Shown: piece by piece, positions 24,547 through 33,334 of the stretch
How the letters are laid out: each line of letters starts with the position of its first letter
How positions within the stretch are numbered: position 1 is the first letter of the stretch
Origin: Bacteroidales bacterium
Lineage (GTDB): Bacteria > Bacteroidota > Bacteroidia > Bacteroidales > Paludibacteraceae
Direction of reading: 5' to 3'
Length of the DNA: 47,848 bases
Assembly (NCBI GenBank): GCA_004557405.1
Contig: SFDZ01000012.1
Coordinates: 1 to 47,848, forward strand
Notes under the pieces: generated by a model
Database searches by the model: none
What the model saw: the letters and a program-made list of their open reading frames with translations, nothing else
What the model was told of the DNA's origin: nothing
Made by a program: the position numbers and the translations under genes

Positions 24547-25836
24547 TTATAGTGTAATGTTGGTGCCGGCCTCCGGAAATACTTGCAAGAAGACCACTGC
24601 GGCTTTTTGGTCGCTGTGTTTGGCTTTGTTGTAGTATTTTTGTGCTTGCTCAAAATCGCCCAATCCGTAGAAAGCCAACGCGTAACACAAACATATTTTT
24701 TCCAGATGGGGGTCTAACCGATAGGCGCGTCCGTAGGCGGTTACCGCTGACGCAAAGTCGGCTTGCGTGAAATACAGATTGCCGAGTTTTTGCAACGTCA
24801 AAGCGTTGTCGGGGCTGAGTTTTACGGCTTGCTGCAGTTCGTCGATGGCAGCATCGTATTTGCCTTGCCGGTCAAGTATTTCGCCGATGGCTATATGTCC
24901 TTCGGGCGCGTCGGGGTTCAAAGCGACGGCCTTGCGAAACGCTTTTAAGGCACGGTCGGTGTCGCCCAGATTGTTGTAACATTCGCCCAGAAGCATCAGC
25001 AGAAGATCGTCGTCGGGAAAAAACTGCAAAAACTGCCGGCAACACTCGGCAGCCTTGGCGAAATCGTCTTGGTAGAACAGGCAATAGGCTTTCTGCGACA
25101 GTGCAATGGTATTGTGCGGGTCGATGGCCAAAACGTAGTCAAAGGCTTTGAGGGCTTCGGCATAATTTCCGCTGTCCAAATACAATGCGCCCAGATAGTG
25201 CCATGTCGAGATGTGATACGGGTCGAGGTCGAGCACCCTATTATATAAGGCAATGGCTTGCGTGTGGTCGCCCAAACACTCGAGGGCGAATCCTTTGGTT
25301 TCCAAAAAGTCGAGATTGTTCGGGTCGATGGCCAAATATTTGTCCACAAAGTACAAACTATGTGTGTAGTCCTGATAACTGTTGAGCAAGATGATGATGT
25401 CGCCACACAAACCTTTGAGTTCCTCGGCGTCGTTGTCGTCGTTATCGACCATGCGCCTAAACTCGTTGAGTGCTTCCTGCTTGCGCCCTATTTTGTAGAG
25501 AATTTCGGCACGATTGTAGGTGTGCACGGGGTCGTTCACGTCGCGATAGCGTTCGATGAGCGCCAATGCTTCGTCCAAATTGCCAAGATGCAGCAAAATG
25601 GCTGCCTTCTGACAATACAGATTGCTGTCGTTCGGGTGCAGCCTGAATCCATATTTCAATGCCTGTTGCGCAGCGTCAATGTCGCCGGCAAACAGATAGT
25701 GCTCGATGATGATTTCCATTTCGTCCACATCGAAGTAGTCGCCTCGCCGGTGCGCAACGGACTCTTCGTATTGACGAATCATTTCGTTTTCTTCTTCGTT
25801 TGTTAACTCGTCATCGTAGTTGTAGTCGTTGTTCAT
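24547..25836 (-). CDS. Tetratricopeptide-repeat protein
   Basis: A 429-residue soluble protein made mainly of TPR repeats, roughly ten units from residue 35 to the end. Examples are DAAQQALKYGFRLHPNDSNLYCQKA, ALKAFDYVLAIDPHNTIALSQKA and ALKAFRKAVALNPDAPEGHIAIG. The N terminus is very acidic (NNDYNYDDELTNEEENE). No signal peptide is seen, so it is likely a cytoplasmic scaffold or adaptor; the partner is unknown. The ATG at 25836 is chosen because it gives the acidic N terminus just after the lrp-like gene, with a 7-base gap. It is part of a four-gene operon, lrp - TPR - dedA - aroE. Confidence 0.88.
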   Translation of the reverse strand: MNNDYNYDDELTNEEENEMIRQYEESVAHRRGDYFDVDEMEIIIEHYLFAGDIDAAQQALKYGFRLHPNDSNLYCQKAAILLHLGNLDEALALIERYRDVNDPVHTYNRAEILYKIGRKQEALNEFRRMVDNDDNDAEELKGLCGDIIILLNSYQDYTHSLYFVDKYLAIDPNNLDFLETKGFALECLGDHTQAIALYNRVLDLDPYHISTWHYLGALYLDSGNYAEALKAFDYVLAIDPHNTIALSQKAYCLFYQDDFAKAAECCRQFLQFFPDDDLLLMLLGECYNNLGDTDRALKAFRKAVALNPDAPEGHIAIGEILDRQGKYDAAIDELQQAVKLSPDNALTLQKLGNLYFTQADFASAVTAYGRAYRLDPHLEKICLCYALAFYGLGDFEQAQKYYNKAKHSDQKAAVVFLQVFPEAGTNITL

Positions 25837-25843
25837 CGTGTGT

Positions 25844-26311
25844 TTAGATGTCGAAAGTTGATACTTGACGCACAAACAATTCGTCGAGCGACATAAAACA
25901 AGTTTCGGTGTTCGACACGCCTTCGATGGCGGCAATGCGCTCTAAAATGATTTTCATCAGACTGTGGTTGTCGCGCGCATAAATCTTGACCAACAGGGTG
26001 AAATGACCGGTCGTGGCGTGGCATTCCACAATTTCGGGAATCTCGTGCAGCAGTGCTATCACACGGTGATAGTTGGCCATGTCGGCAATGGTGATGCCCA
26101 CAAATGCGCAGGTTTGGTAGCCTATTTTGCTGACATCGACCGTAAATTCCGAACCTTTGATAACTCCGTTTTCAATCATCTTCTGAACGCGCTGATGGAT
26201 GGCTGCGCCTGATACGCCGCATTCGCGTGCGACTTCCAAAAACGGAACGCGTGCATTGCGCGAAATCATTTGCAGAATCTTCATGTCCAATTTGTCGATA
26301 GGGTGCGCCAT
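25844..26311 (-). CDS. Lrp/AsnC-family transcriptional regulator
   Basis: A 155-residue regulator. The N-terminal winged helix-turn-helix is DKLDMKILQMISRNARVPFLEVARECGVSGAAIHQRVQKMIENGVI. The C-terminal RAM (ligand-binding, oligomerisation) domain begins near ITIADMANYHRVIALLHEIPEIVECHATTG and has the usual alpha-beta pattern. Such proteins form dimers to octamers that sense amino acids. It is the first gene of the operon with the TPR protein, dedA and aroE, so it may respond to amino acid state and act on its own promoter; this is inferred. The ATG at 26311 lies 56 bases after the -7 element. Confidence 0.93.
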   Translation of the reverse strand: MAHPIDKLDMKILQMISRNARVPFLEVARECGVSGAAIHQRVQKMIENGVIKGSEFTVDVSKIGYQTCAFVGITIADMANYHRVIALLHEIPEIVECHATTGHFTLLVKIYARDNHSLMKIILERIAAIEGVSNTETCFMSLDELFVRQVSTFDI

Positions 26312-26366
26312 AGTGTTTTCTTGGTTATAAATTTGACGTTTTTGTTTTATTTTGTAATACAAATTG

Positions 26367-26397
26367 CAAAATTACCAATAAAAAAGAAGATATGCAA
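26367..26397 (-). promoter_or_regulatory. Promoter of the lrp-like - TPR - dedA - aroE operon
   Basis: Minus strand TTG (26395-26397), 20-base spacer, TAATTTTG (26367-26374). Full consensus match. Confidence 0.75.
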
Positions 26398-26557
26398 CAG
26401 AAACCGATAAAATTTATCAATTTTTTTTGACACTCGCTGTCGCACATAAGGCTGCTGCGGGTGGTTGTTGATAACTTTTGCGTTTGTAGATTAGCGGGTT
26501 GAGTGCTTTTTGTTGCAGTTTTTTACCCGATGATTTCGCCGATAGAGAAAAAAACTG

Positions 26558-26565
26558 TAATTTTG
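26558..26565 (+). promoter_or_regulatory. -7 element upstream of the nucleotidyltransferase - galE pair
   Basis: TAATTTTG, 24 bases before the ATG at 26589. The -33 region reads TTC rather than TTG at 20 bases, so the match is partial. Confidence 0.55.
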
Positions 26566-26588
26566 CACCGAATTTTGTGTAAAAAAGT

Positions 26589-27494
26589 ATGAAACCGACA
26601 TTGTTAGTGTTAGCCGCAGGCATGGGTAGTCGCTATGGCAGCCTGAAACAGTTGGACGGCATCGGCCCCAATGGCGAAACCATCATGGACTATTCCGTGT
26701 ACGATGCCTTGCGCGCCGGGTTTGGCAAAGTTGTGTTTGTTATCCGACATAGTTTCGAAGACGAATTCCGCCGCCAAATCGTTGGCAAATACGAAAATCA
26801 TATCCCGGTCGAAGTGGTGTTTCAGGAGATTGACAAAGTGCCGGCCGGCATTCCGTACAACACCGAACGCACCAAACCATGGGGCACCAACCACGCCATA
26901 CAGATGGCCGCCGACGTGATTCACGAACCATTTGCCGTTATCAACTCCGACGATTTTTACGGCTGCGAATCGTATGTGTTGTTGGCCGATTTTCTGAAAA
27001 AAGCCGCCAACAGCAGCGGTCGTTACTGCATGATTGCCTATCACGTCGAAAACACCTTATCGGAAAGCGGCGCTGTCAATCGTGGCGTGTGCCGTGTCGA
27101 TGCCAACCGCCTGCTGACTTCGGTGGTCGAACGCACACAAATCGAATGCAACGGCGGCGTCATTCAATATCCGGCAGCCAACGGCTTGTACGAAACGTTG
27201 GACAAAGACGCGCTCGTGTCGATGAATATGTGGGGCTTTACACCCGATTATTTTGACCATTCGCAAACACTGTTCGCCGAATTTGTGCAGCAACGCGGCA
27301 TGGATCCTAAATCCGAATTCTATATCCCGACCGTTGTCGATACACTTATCGAAACGGGAAAGGCCACCTGCGAGGTTATCGATACACCGTCCAAATGGTT
27401 TGGCGTAACCTATGCCGACGACCGTCCGCAAGTGGTACTCAAAATAAATGGTTTAATTCGCGATGGCGTTTATCCGCAACAACTATGGAAGTAA
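26589..27494 (+). CDS. Sugar-phosphate nucleotidyltransferase-like protein
   Basis: A 301-residue protein of the nucleotidyltransferase (GT-A-like, NTP_transferase) fold. The N terminus shows the nucleotide-binding signature LVLAAGMGSRYGSLKQLDGIGPNG. A central VINSDDFYG supplies the metal-binding Asp, and KPWGTNHAIQMAADVI is the usual base/sugar contact region. These enzymes transfer a nucleotide to a sugar phosphate, but the exact sugar and nucleotide cannot be read here. The gene overlaps or directly precedes galE, which argues for a role in nucleotide-sugar supply. The length is normal for the single-domain members; no acyltransferase or hexapeptide domain follows. Confidence 0.85.
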   Translation: MKPTLLVLAAGMGSRYGSLKQLDGIGPNGETIMDYSVYDALRAGFGKVVFVIRHSFEDEFRRQIVGKYENHIPVEVVFQEIDKVPAGIPYNTERTKPWGTNHAIQMAADVIHEPFAVINSDDFYGCESYVLLADFLKKAANSSGRYCMIAYHVENTLSESGAVNRGVCRVDANRLLTSVVERTQIECNGGVIQYPAANGLYETLDKDALVSMNMWGFTPDYFDHSQTLFAEFVQQRGMDPKSEFYIPTVVDTLIETGKATCEVIDTPSKWFGVTYADDRPQVVLKINGLIRDGVYPQQLWK

Positions 27495-27499
27495 AAAAG

Positions 27500-28558
27500 A
27501 TGATCAAAAAGATGCTTGACCTCTCACCCGATAAAATATTGGTAACGGGTGGTGCCGGCTATATAGGCTCGCATACGGTGGTGGCACTCATGGAAGCCGG
27601 ATTCGATGTCTATGTCGTGGACAATTTGTCCAATTCTAATATCGAAGTGCTCAACGGCATCGAACAGATAACGGGCAAACGCCCTTTGTTCGAAAATATC
27701 GACTGCACCGATTATGTTGCCATGGACAAATTCTTTACCAAACACGAAGGCATCAAGGCGGTGATTCACTTTGCAGCCAGCAAGGCCGTCGGCGAGTCGG
27801 TTACAGTGCCGTTGAAATACTATCGGAACAACGTAGTTGGCTTGGTTAATCTGCTGGAACTGATGCCGATACACAAAGTGCAAGGCCTCGTGTTTTCGTC
27901 GTCGTGCACCGTGTACGGCCAACCCGACATACTCCCCGTGGACGAAACGGCGCCCATCAAAAAAGCGCTGTCGCCGTATGGCAACACCAAACAAATCTGC
28001 GAAAATATTATTTTCGATACCGTACATGCCAACAATGCGCTGAAAAGCATCATCTTGCGCTACTTCAACCCGATAGGCGCACACCCATCGGCACTGATAG
28101 GTGAACTGCCTAACGGCGTGCCGAATAACTTGGTGCCTTTTGTTGTGCAGACAGCCGCCGGTGTGTACAAAAAAATCCGCATTTTCGGCGACGATTACAA
28201 TACACCCGATGGCACCTGCATTCGCGACTATATCAACGTGATGGATTTGGCCGAAGCACATGTGTCGGCTGTTAAACGTCTGATTGATAAGGATTTGACA
28301 ATGCCAGAAGTATTCAACCTTGGGACCGGAAAAGGTTTGTCGGTGATGGAACTGATAAAAACGTTCGAGGCGGTTACCGGCATGCGTGTGCCGTACGAGA
28401 TTGTGGGACGGCGCGAGGGCGACATCGAACAGGTGTGGGCTAATCCGACGCTGGCGCAAAAAGTGCTGAAGTGGAAAGCCAAAACCTCGGTCGAAGATAC
28501 GTTGGCGTCGGCGTGGCGCTGGCAACAACACTGCATGGAGGCCAAAAACGACAAGTAA
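27500..28558 (+). CDS. galE: UDP-glucose 4-epimerase
   Basis: A 352-residue extended short-chain dehydrogenase that interconverts UDP-glucose and UDP-galactose (or the N-acetyl forms) with bound NAD. The NAD loop is VTGGAGYIGSHT. The catalytic Ser-Tyr-Lys triad appears as SSSCTVYG and YGNTK. LRYFNPIGAHPSALIGE and GTCIRDYINVMDLAEAHV are GalE-specific stretches. Three in-frame starts exist at 27485, 27500 and 27512; I chose 27500, since 27485 overlaps the previous gene by ten bases, but cannot exclude the others. It forms a two-gene unit with the nucleotidyltransferase and is followed by a terminator. Confidence 0.93.
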   Translation: MIKKMLDLSPDKILVTGGAGYIGSHTVVALMEAGFDVYVVDNLSNSNIEVLNGIEQITGKRPLFENIDCTDYVAMDKFFTKHEGIKAVIHFAASKAVGESVTVPLKYYRNNVVGLVNLLELMPIHKVQGLVFSSSCTVYGQPDILPVDETAPIKKALSPYGNTKQICENIIFDTVHANNALKSIILRYFNPIGAHPSALIGELPNGVPNNLVPFVVQTAAGVYKKIRIFGDDYNTPDGTCIRDYINVMDLAEAHVSAVKRLIDKDLTMPEVFNLGTGKGLSVMELIKTFEAVTGMRVPYEIVGRREGDIEQVWANPTLAQKVLKWKAKTSVEDTLASAWRWQQHCMEAKNDK

Positions 28559-28604
28559 GCTCGTTTTTTGGCGTGGCCGCCGATACTACTTAAACTAAAA
28601 AAAA

Positions 28605-28630
28605 GAGTCGATTTTTTTTGAAATCGGCTC
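28605..28630. terminator. Bidirectional terminator between galE and panD
   Basis: A 10-bp stem (GAGTCGATTT/AAATCGGCTC, one T-G pair) with a 6-base loop, with A8 before it and CTTCTTTTTG after it. It can serve both convergent genes. Confidence 0.8.
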
Positions 28631-28655
28631 CTTCTTTTTGTTATAAACGGTTGAT

Positions 28656-29006
28656 TTATAGTAGTTTGTTTGTTTGCGTGTCGGGAAAAATGACTTTCGG
28701 TCTAAACTGCAATGCCTCGGTTTGTTCCATCCAAGTGTAGGCCATGATGATGACCACGTCGCCAACCGACACTAGGTGGGCGGCGGCACCATTCAGGCAG
28801 ATGACACCCGATCCGCGTTCGCCTTTGATGACGTAGGTTTCCAAACGATTGCCGTTGTTGTTGTCCACTATTTGCACACGTTCGTTGGCTATAATGCCGG
28901 CTGCGTCCATCAGGTCTTCGTCGATGGTGATGCTGCCGATATAGTCGAGGCAGGCTTCGGTAACGGTTACCCTATGGATTTTGGATTTCAAAATATTGAC
29001 TAACAT
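28656..29006 (-). CDS. panD: Aspartate 1-decarboxylase
   Basis: A 116-residue pyruvoyl enzyme that makes beta-alanine for pantothenate and coenzyme A. The self-cleavage site is the Gly24-Ser25 bond in YIGSITID; Ser25 becomes the pyruvoyl group. Other conserved stretches are the N-terminal KSKIHRVTVTEA and the NGAAAHLVSVGDVVIIMAY core. The length is close to E. coli PanD (126). It lies 30 bases after pheS on the same strand and is probably cotranscribed with it. Confidence 0.96.
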   Translation of the reverse strand: MLVNILKSKIHRVTVTEACLDYIGSITIDEDLMDAAGIIANERVQIVDNNNGNRLETYVIKGERGSGVICLNGAAAHLVSVGDVVIIMAYTWMEQTEALQFRPKVIFPDTQTNKLL

Positions 29007-29036
29007 GGTGTTGAGTGTTTTTCCTCTGTTGTTGTC

Positions 29037-30050
29037 TTATTGGAATTGTTGCAGGAATCGAACATCGTTTTCGGAGAACATGCGCAGGTCTTTGACACGA
29101 TATTTGAGGTTGGCAATGCGCTCTACGCCCATACCGAAAGCATAGCCGGTGTACACGTCGGGGTCGATGCCGCAGGCTTTCAGCACGTTGGGATCGACCA
29201 TGCCGCAGCCGAGAATTTCGACCCATCCGGTGTGTTTGCAAAAGTTACAGCCTTTGCCGCCGCACAAATCGCACGAAATGTCCATCTCGGCACTTGGCTC
29301 GGTGAACGGAAAGTACGATGGACGCAGGCGAATCTCGGTCTCTTCGCCAAACATCTCTTTGGCAAAGTAGAGCAGTGCTTGTTTCAGGTCGGCAAACGAT
29401 ACGTTTTTGTCGATGTAGAGGCCTTCTATTTGGTGAAAGAAACAGTGCGCGCGATACGAAATGGCTTCGTTGCGGTACACGCGTCCGGGGCACAACACGC
29501 GAATGGGCGGTTGTTGCGAGGTCATAATGCGTGTTTGCACGCTCGAGGTGTGTGTGCGCAGAACGACATCGGGATTTTGCTCGATGAAAAACGTGTCCTG
29601 CATGTCGCGCGCCGGGTGTTCCGGCGGGAAATTCAGTGCGCCGAACACGTGCCAATCGTCTTCTATTTCGGGACCTTCGGCCACCGAGAATCCGATGCGC
29701 GAAAATATGTCGATAATCTCCTCTTTGACCAACGACAGCGGGTGGCGTGTGCCGAGGGCGATGGTGTCGGCCGAACGGGTCAGGTCGTGTTTGTCGGCCG
29801 TGCTTTGTGTGGTGTCGATGATGGCTTTCAACTCGACGAGTTTGTTTTGTGCGGCATCGCGCAGTTGGTTCAGCAGTTGCCCTATTTCGCGTTTGTCTTC
29901 TTTCGGCACGTTGCGAAAATCGTCGAACAATTCCGAGATTTGTCCTTTTTTGCTGAGGTATTGTATGCGCAAAGCCTCTACTTCTTCTTGCGATTTTGCC
30001 GTCAAATCATTTACTGCGGCGGCAATTTTTGCAATTTTCTCTCTTATCAT
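29037..30050 (-). CDS. pheS: Phenylalanyl-tRNA synthetase alpha subunit
   Basis: A 337-residue class II synthetase subunit that pairs with PheT to charge tRNA-Phe. The N-terminal coiled coil (about 1-85) is followed by the catalytic core: HPLSLVKEEIIDIFSRIGF, the phenylalanine-pocket region with TSSVQTRIM, CPGRVYRNEAISYRAHCFFHQIEG (motif 2), RPSYFPFTEPSAEMDISC, and AFGMGVERIANLKYRVKDLRMF (motif 3). It carries CDLCGGKGCNFC, a cysteine-rich insertion seen in some PheS. pheT is not adjacent, as is common in Bacteroidota. It lies 28 bases after the crp/fnr-like gene. Confidence 0.96.
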   Translation of the reverse strand: MIREKIAKIAAAVNDLTAKSQEEVEALRIQYLSKKGQISELFDDFRNVPKEDKREIGQLLNQLRDAAQNKLVELKAIIDTTQSTADKHDLTRSADTIALGTRHPLSLVKEEIIDIFSRIGFSVAEGPEIEDDWHVFGALNFPPEHPARDMQDTFFIEQNPDVVLRTHTSSVQTRIMTSQQPPIRVLCPGRVYRNEAISYRAHCFFHQIEGLYIDKNVSFADLKQALLYFAKEMFGEETEIRLRPSYFPFTEPSAEMDISCDLCGGKGCNFCKHTGWVEILGCGMVDPNVLKACGIDPDVYTGYAFGMGVERIANLKYRVKDLRMFSENDVRFLQQFQ

Positions 30051-30078
30051 GTTTGCTCTGTATTTTGTAGTGTCGTTT

Positions 30079-30780
30079 TTATCCCATTTTACTGATTTTG
30101 TGCAGCATCTCTTCGTCGAGTATCGTTATGTAACGTCCTCGTACACTGATTATTCCTTCGTTGACGAATGTCGATAGGGTACGTATGGCGTTCGAGGTTG
30201 TCATGTTCGAATAGTTGGCCAAATCCTCGCGCGACAAGCGGCTGTTGATGGTTCGCCCGTCGAGGTCGGTGCCGTAACTGTCGCGCAGGGTCAGCAACGA
30301 CTCGGCCAAGCGCCCGCGCACATGTTTTTGTGTCAGGCTGACAAGTCGATTTTCGTCGGCACCCAGGTTTTGTGCCAAAGCGCAGATGAAGTGTGTGGCC
30401 AATTTGTTGTTCGATTGTATGATTTGTTTCACCACCGACATCGGCACCAGATAGGCTTCGGCAGGCTCGGTAGCCATGGCGTTGGTCAGGTGAACGTCTT
30501 GTGCAAACGACGAACGGTATCCGAAATTGTCGCACGGTTTGGCAAAACGGATTATTTGGCATCTGTCGCCAACGCCTTTTTTGAATACTTTTACGCGACC
30601 GCTTATCAGGCAAAACATATAGCGTGGCAGTTCGCTCTCGCGGTACAGAAATGCGCCTTTGCGATAGCGTTGTATGCGTGTGTTTTCGCGCAGATACATA
30701 CGTTCTTCGGGGGTTATCACACTCCATATCGGACAAAATTCGTCGATGGGTTTCACTGCTTTTTCGGGATACTGAACCAT
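30079..30780 (-). CDS. Crp/Fnr-family transcriptional regulator
   Basis: A 233-residue regulator. The N-terminal cyclic-nucleotide-binding (cupin-like) domain covers about residues 20-130, with LYRESELPRYMFCLISGRVKVFK. A dimerisation helix follows, and the C-terminal winged helix carries SRLSREDLANYSNMTTSNAIRTLSTFVNEGIISV. No Fnr-type cluster of N-terminal cysteines is seen, so an iron-sulfur cluster is not supported. Two starts are plausible: the ATG at 30780 and another at 30816; both lie after the -7 element at 30864-30871. I chose 30780. It may be cotranscribed with pheS and panD, though a functional link is not obvious. Confidence 0.88.
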   Translation of the reverse strand: MVQYPEKAVKPIDEFCPIWSVITPEERMYLRENTRIQRYRKGAFLYRESELPRYMFCLISGRVKVFKKGVGDRCQIIRFAKPCDNFGYRSSFAQDVHLTNAMATEPAEAYLVPMSVVKQIIQSNNKLATHFICALAQNLGADENRLVSLTQKHVRGRLAESLLTLRDSYGTDLDGRTINSRLSREDLANYSNMTTSNAIRTLSTFVNEGIISVRGRYITILDEEMLHKISKMG

Positions 30781-30863
30781 GTTTGCTGATAGTCGTTTTT
30801 GTAAAAAAAATCTCATGTAAGAGGGCGCACCGTTGTGCGTGCACGCGCCGTGCATACGAACTG

Positions 30864-30871
30864 CAAAATTA
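30864..30871 (-). promoter_or_regulatory. -7 element upstream of the crp/fnr-like gene
   Basis: Minus-strand TAATTTTG; no TTG at the expected spacing. It would leave a leader of about 75 bases before the ATG at 30780. Confidence 0.5.
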
Positions 30872-30956
30872 CTACTTTTTTTTGAATAAATGCCCGAAAA
30901 TCGAAAAAATGTGTTTTTTAACATATCGCCTGCGGTCGACTGTGGAGCCATGCAAA

Positions 30957-30986
30957 AAAAGTCCGACCTTCGCAGGCAGGACTTTT
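30957..30986 (-). terminator. Terminator of the padR - PspC/DUF2807 unit
   Basis: Stem AAAAGTCC/GGACTTTT with an inner CCT/AGG pair and, on the minus strand, a T7 tract directly after it. It lies 38 bases beyond the PspC/DUF2807 stop. Confidence 0.82.
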
Positions 30987-31023
30987 CTGAAAATACTAAA
31001 AACAACTTCAATTTACACTATTT

Positions 31024-32682
31024 TTATTCTTCGTTCGAGGTGCGAGATTTTTGTTCGATGTGTGAGGCTTCTTGGCAGTTGCGTTCGAGTTGGCTTGGTT
31101 GACCTTCGTAGGTTATTGCTGCGGCCGATTCGGCTGTCAGGCGGGCTTTCTCCACTTGTCCGATGTTGATGCTCGAGGCTTCGGACGCGGTGGCCTCGAC
31201 GGTAGTAATGGCCATGTCGGCTACGTTGACATACGATGCCTCCGATGCTTTGATAATCACCCGTTCGGCACTGCCTGTCAGTTGGATGCGCGATGCTTCC
31301 GACGCTTCGATAATCACCCGTTCGGCACTGCCTGTCAGTTGAATGCGCGATGCTTCCGACGCTTCGAGCGTGAGTGTTTGCAGGTGTTCGAAAGGCGTTT
31401 CGCTCTTGATGAAACTTGCTTCCGAGGCTTCTATCGATGTCAAAGTGGGTGTCGTAACATACACGACAGGCAGTGTGCGTGTGTGGTTGTTATTGTTGTT
31501 GTTTTTGATGTGCAGCACGCCGTTTTCCACGTTGGTTTCGATGTTGCGCAACATGTGGTCTTGTGCTTTTACCACTACCGAGGTGGTGTCGCCTTGCGAT
31601 AGCACTACGCGTACGGCGCGTTCGGCTTCGATGCTGCTGAACGGAGCGCATGTCCGCACCTCGCTGATGGCACCGCTGTCGTCGTTCAAATTGTCGAACA
31701 GTTGCTCGGTGATGGTGGCGCCGGCCGCTGCAATGTTTGGAACGAACGGACTGTGCGTGCTTTTGATGGCGGTGCCAATGATGGCAAACAGACTGACAAT
31801 CCACACAATGAGCAATGTCCAACTGATCCACGGACGGTGTGGCGCATTCTTGTTGATGAGGCGTATGCACAATAGCACCAAACCGATGGCAGGGCAGAGC
31901 AAAAACAGCGCGCAACTTACTAACAGGGCGATGTCGATCCAACTGCCAAACATGCCGGGAATATACATCATGCGCAGGGTAAAAATGGCAATAACGATGC
32001 CGATGACTGCCATAAAGAGGCCGATGCCGATGCAACCACTGATGAAAATGGCGGCAAATTTCAGTATCCAACTGATGACTTCGAGCGCACGATTCCCAAC
32101 GTGTTGTATGGTTTCGCGTTTCGGCATATATTTTTTGATGTTCTCGAGGTTGGGCTCGATGCCTTGCATTTCGAGCCGTTGCGCCGTGGTTTTGGCCTCG
32201 GGCACTATTATCCACAGCAAGATGTAGAACAGCAGTGTCCAGCCGGCGCTGAATAGCAGCAACAGCAGCAGCAGTATGCGTACCAATGTGGTGTCCCACC
32301 CGATGTAGGCGGCCAAGCCTGCGGCTACACCGCCAATAAGACGGTCGTCGCCATCGCGGTAGAATTTGCGAAATTTGCGTTGACTGCTTTTGGACGCAGC
32401 AGCGTCGGCGTTGGGTTCGGCAGCCTCGTCGTCGAATTGGCTGGGCTGTCCCATCGTTTCGATGACACTTGCCACATCGGACGCATCGACCACGTTGCGG
32501 CCGTGCATACGCTCGGTAAACAATTCGGCTATGCGGTCTTCGATGTCCTTGATGATTTCCTCTCTCTCGTCGTCGGCAAAGTGCTTTTCCAACTCGTTCA
32601 GATAGGCACTCAGCGTTTCGTAGGCGTCGTCGTCGATATTGAACACGATGCCGTTCAGATTGATTGTCAATGTCTTTTTCAT
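31024..32682 (-). CDS. PspC-domain membrane protein with C-terminal DUF2807-type beta-helix
   Basis: A 552-residue membrane protein. Residues 1-100 are a charged cytoplasmic domain (FNIDDDAYETLSAYLNELEKHF, IIKDIEDRIAELF). A PspC domain follows at about 105-165 (FYRDGDDRLIGGVAAGLAAYIGWDTTLVRI and a membrane helix), then three or four more helices up to about residue 310. The C-terminal 220 or so residues resemble the GIN/DUF2807 putative adhesin: many SEAS repeats in a beta-helix-like pattern, presumably in the periplasm. PspC proteins respond to membrane stress; the combined form is common in Bacteroidales next to a padR gene, as here (37-base gap). The C-terminal repeats include a recent 57-base duplication at 31252-31365. 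Confidence 0.88.
   Translation of the reverse strand: MKKTLTINLNGIVFNIDDDAYETLSAYLNELEKHFADDEREEIIKDIEDRIAELFTERMHGRNVVDASDVASVIETMGQPSQFDDEAAEPNADAAASKSSQRKFRKFYRDGDDRLIGGVAAGLAAYIGWDTTLVRILLLLLLLFSAGWTLLFYILLWIIVPEAKTTAQRLEMQGIEPNLENIKKYMPKRETIQHVGNRALEVISWILKFAAIFISGCIGIGLFMAVIGIVIAIFTLRMMYIPGMFGSWIDIALLVSCALFLLCPAIGLVLLCIRLINKNAPHRPWISWTLLIVWIVSLFAIIGTAIKSTHSPFVPNIAAAGATITEQLFDNLNDDSGAISEVRTCAPFSSIEAERAVRVVLSQGDTTSVVVKAQDHMLRNIETNVENGVLHIKNNNNNNHTRTLPVVYVTTPTLTSIEASEASFIKSETPFEHLQTLTLEASEASRIQLTGSAERVIIEASEASRIQLTGSAERVIIKASEASYVNVADMAITTVEATASEASSINIGQVEKARLTAESAAAITYEGQPSQLERNCQEASHIEQKSRTSNEE
31252..31365 (-). repeat. Tandem 57-base duplication in the DUF2807 repeats
   Basis: Copies 31252-31308 and 31309-31365 are identical except for one base. 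Each adds 19 residues (SEAS, then IQLTGSAERVII), so the reading frame is kept and the beta-helix is extended by one rung. Confidence 0.92.
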
Positions 32683-32719
32683 ATTTGTTGTCAGTTAAAA
32701 GATTGTTATACGTTTTGTT

Positions 32720-33049
32720 TTATTTCGATGGGTCGATTAGACCGATTATCGTTTTGATGTTGTCATATTCTTTGTCCATGGCGGCCAAGTGTGCCTGTCC
32801 GTCGTCGGTCAGCGAATAATATTTACGCGGTGGGCCTTGTGTCGATTCTTGCCATGTGTAAGTTAGCAGACCGTTGTTTTTCAAACGGGTCAGCAGCGGA
32901 TAGAGCGTTCCTTCGACCACTATCAGGTTGGCGCGTTTCAGCTCGGCAATGATGTCGGGTGCATACGAAGGCTTGTGCTTGATGGCATGCAGCACGATGT
33001 ATTCCATACATGTTTTGCGGAGTTGCTGTTTGAAATTTGTGGCTTCCAT
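32720..33049 (-). CDS. PadR-family transcriptional regulator
   Basis: A 109-residue winged-helix repressor of the short PadR subfamily (PadR-s2). The DNA-binding helices include YIVLHAIKHKPSYAPDIIAELKRANLIVVEGTLYPLLTRLKNNGLL. The EGTLYPLLTRL recognition stretch is diagnostic, and PPRKYYSLTDDG forms the wing. A short dimerising helix ends the protein. It precedes the PspC/DUF2807 gene by 37 bases, so it probably regulates that gene and itself. The start at 33049 (ATG) fits the family length; the frame stays open far upstream only because it runs antisense to the dehydratase gene. Confidence 0.93.
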   Translation of the reverse strand: MEATNFKQQLRKTCMEYIVLHAIKHKPSYAPDIIAELKRANLIVVEGTLYPLLTRLKNNGLLTYTWQESTQGPPRKYYSLTDDGQAHLAAMDKEYDNIKTIIGLIDPSK

Positions 33050-33082
33050 AATCTCTAATATTTTTTGTTGATTTTTCTTCTG

Positions 33083-33115
33083 CAAAGATATATAAAATTT
33101 CAGTACCTTGTTCAA
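33083..33115 (-). promoter_or_regulatory. Promoter of the padR - PspC/DUF2807 unit
   Basis: Minus strand TTG (33113-33115), 22-base spacer, TATCTTTG (33083-33090). The spacing is slightly long for the consensus. Confidence 0.55.
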
Positions 33116-33334
33116 ACAAAATACTGTATTTTTCAAAAAAAATAACAATTTACTGATTATCAAATGATTAAAGTTGTTCTTTTTTGCGTTGCGGGCGTGT
33201 TTTTGTGGTTTTTTACGCTGTTTTTTTGCAAAAATGCTTGTCTGTTTAGTCGCTTTTTTGTAGTTCGTTCGACATTTTTTAGCAGCAGCAGGTCGGAGTT
33301 TGGGTGCGGGTGCAAAAAAATAACGTTTATAATT
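33116..33334. other. Divergent intergenic region, no gene seen
   Basis: This is the middle of the 360-base gap between the divergent padR and dehydratase genes. It is AT-rich with many T runs. I find no credible gene, RNA gene or clear operator; the flanking promoters at 33083-33115 and 33335-33365 account for its edges. Confidence 0.5.

Noticed and set aside
31024..33049. Toxin-antitoxin pair (padR and PspC gene)
   Set aside because: The domains are a PadR repressor and a PspC/DUF2807 envelope protein, a known regulatory pairing in Bacteroidales.
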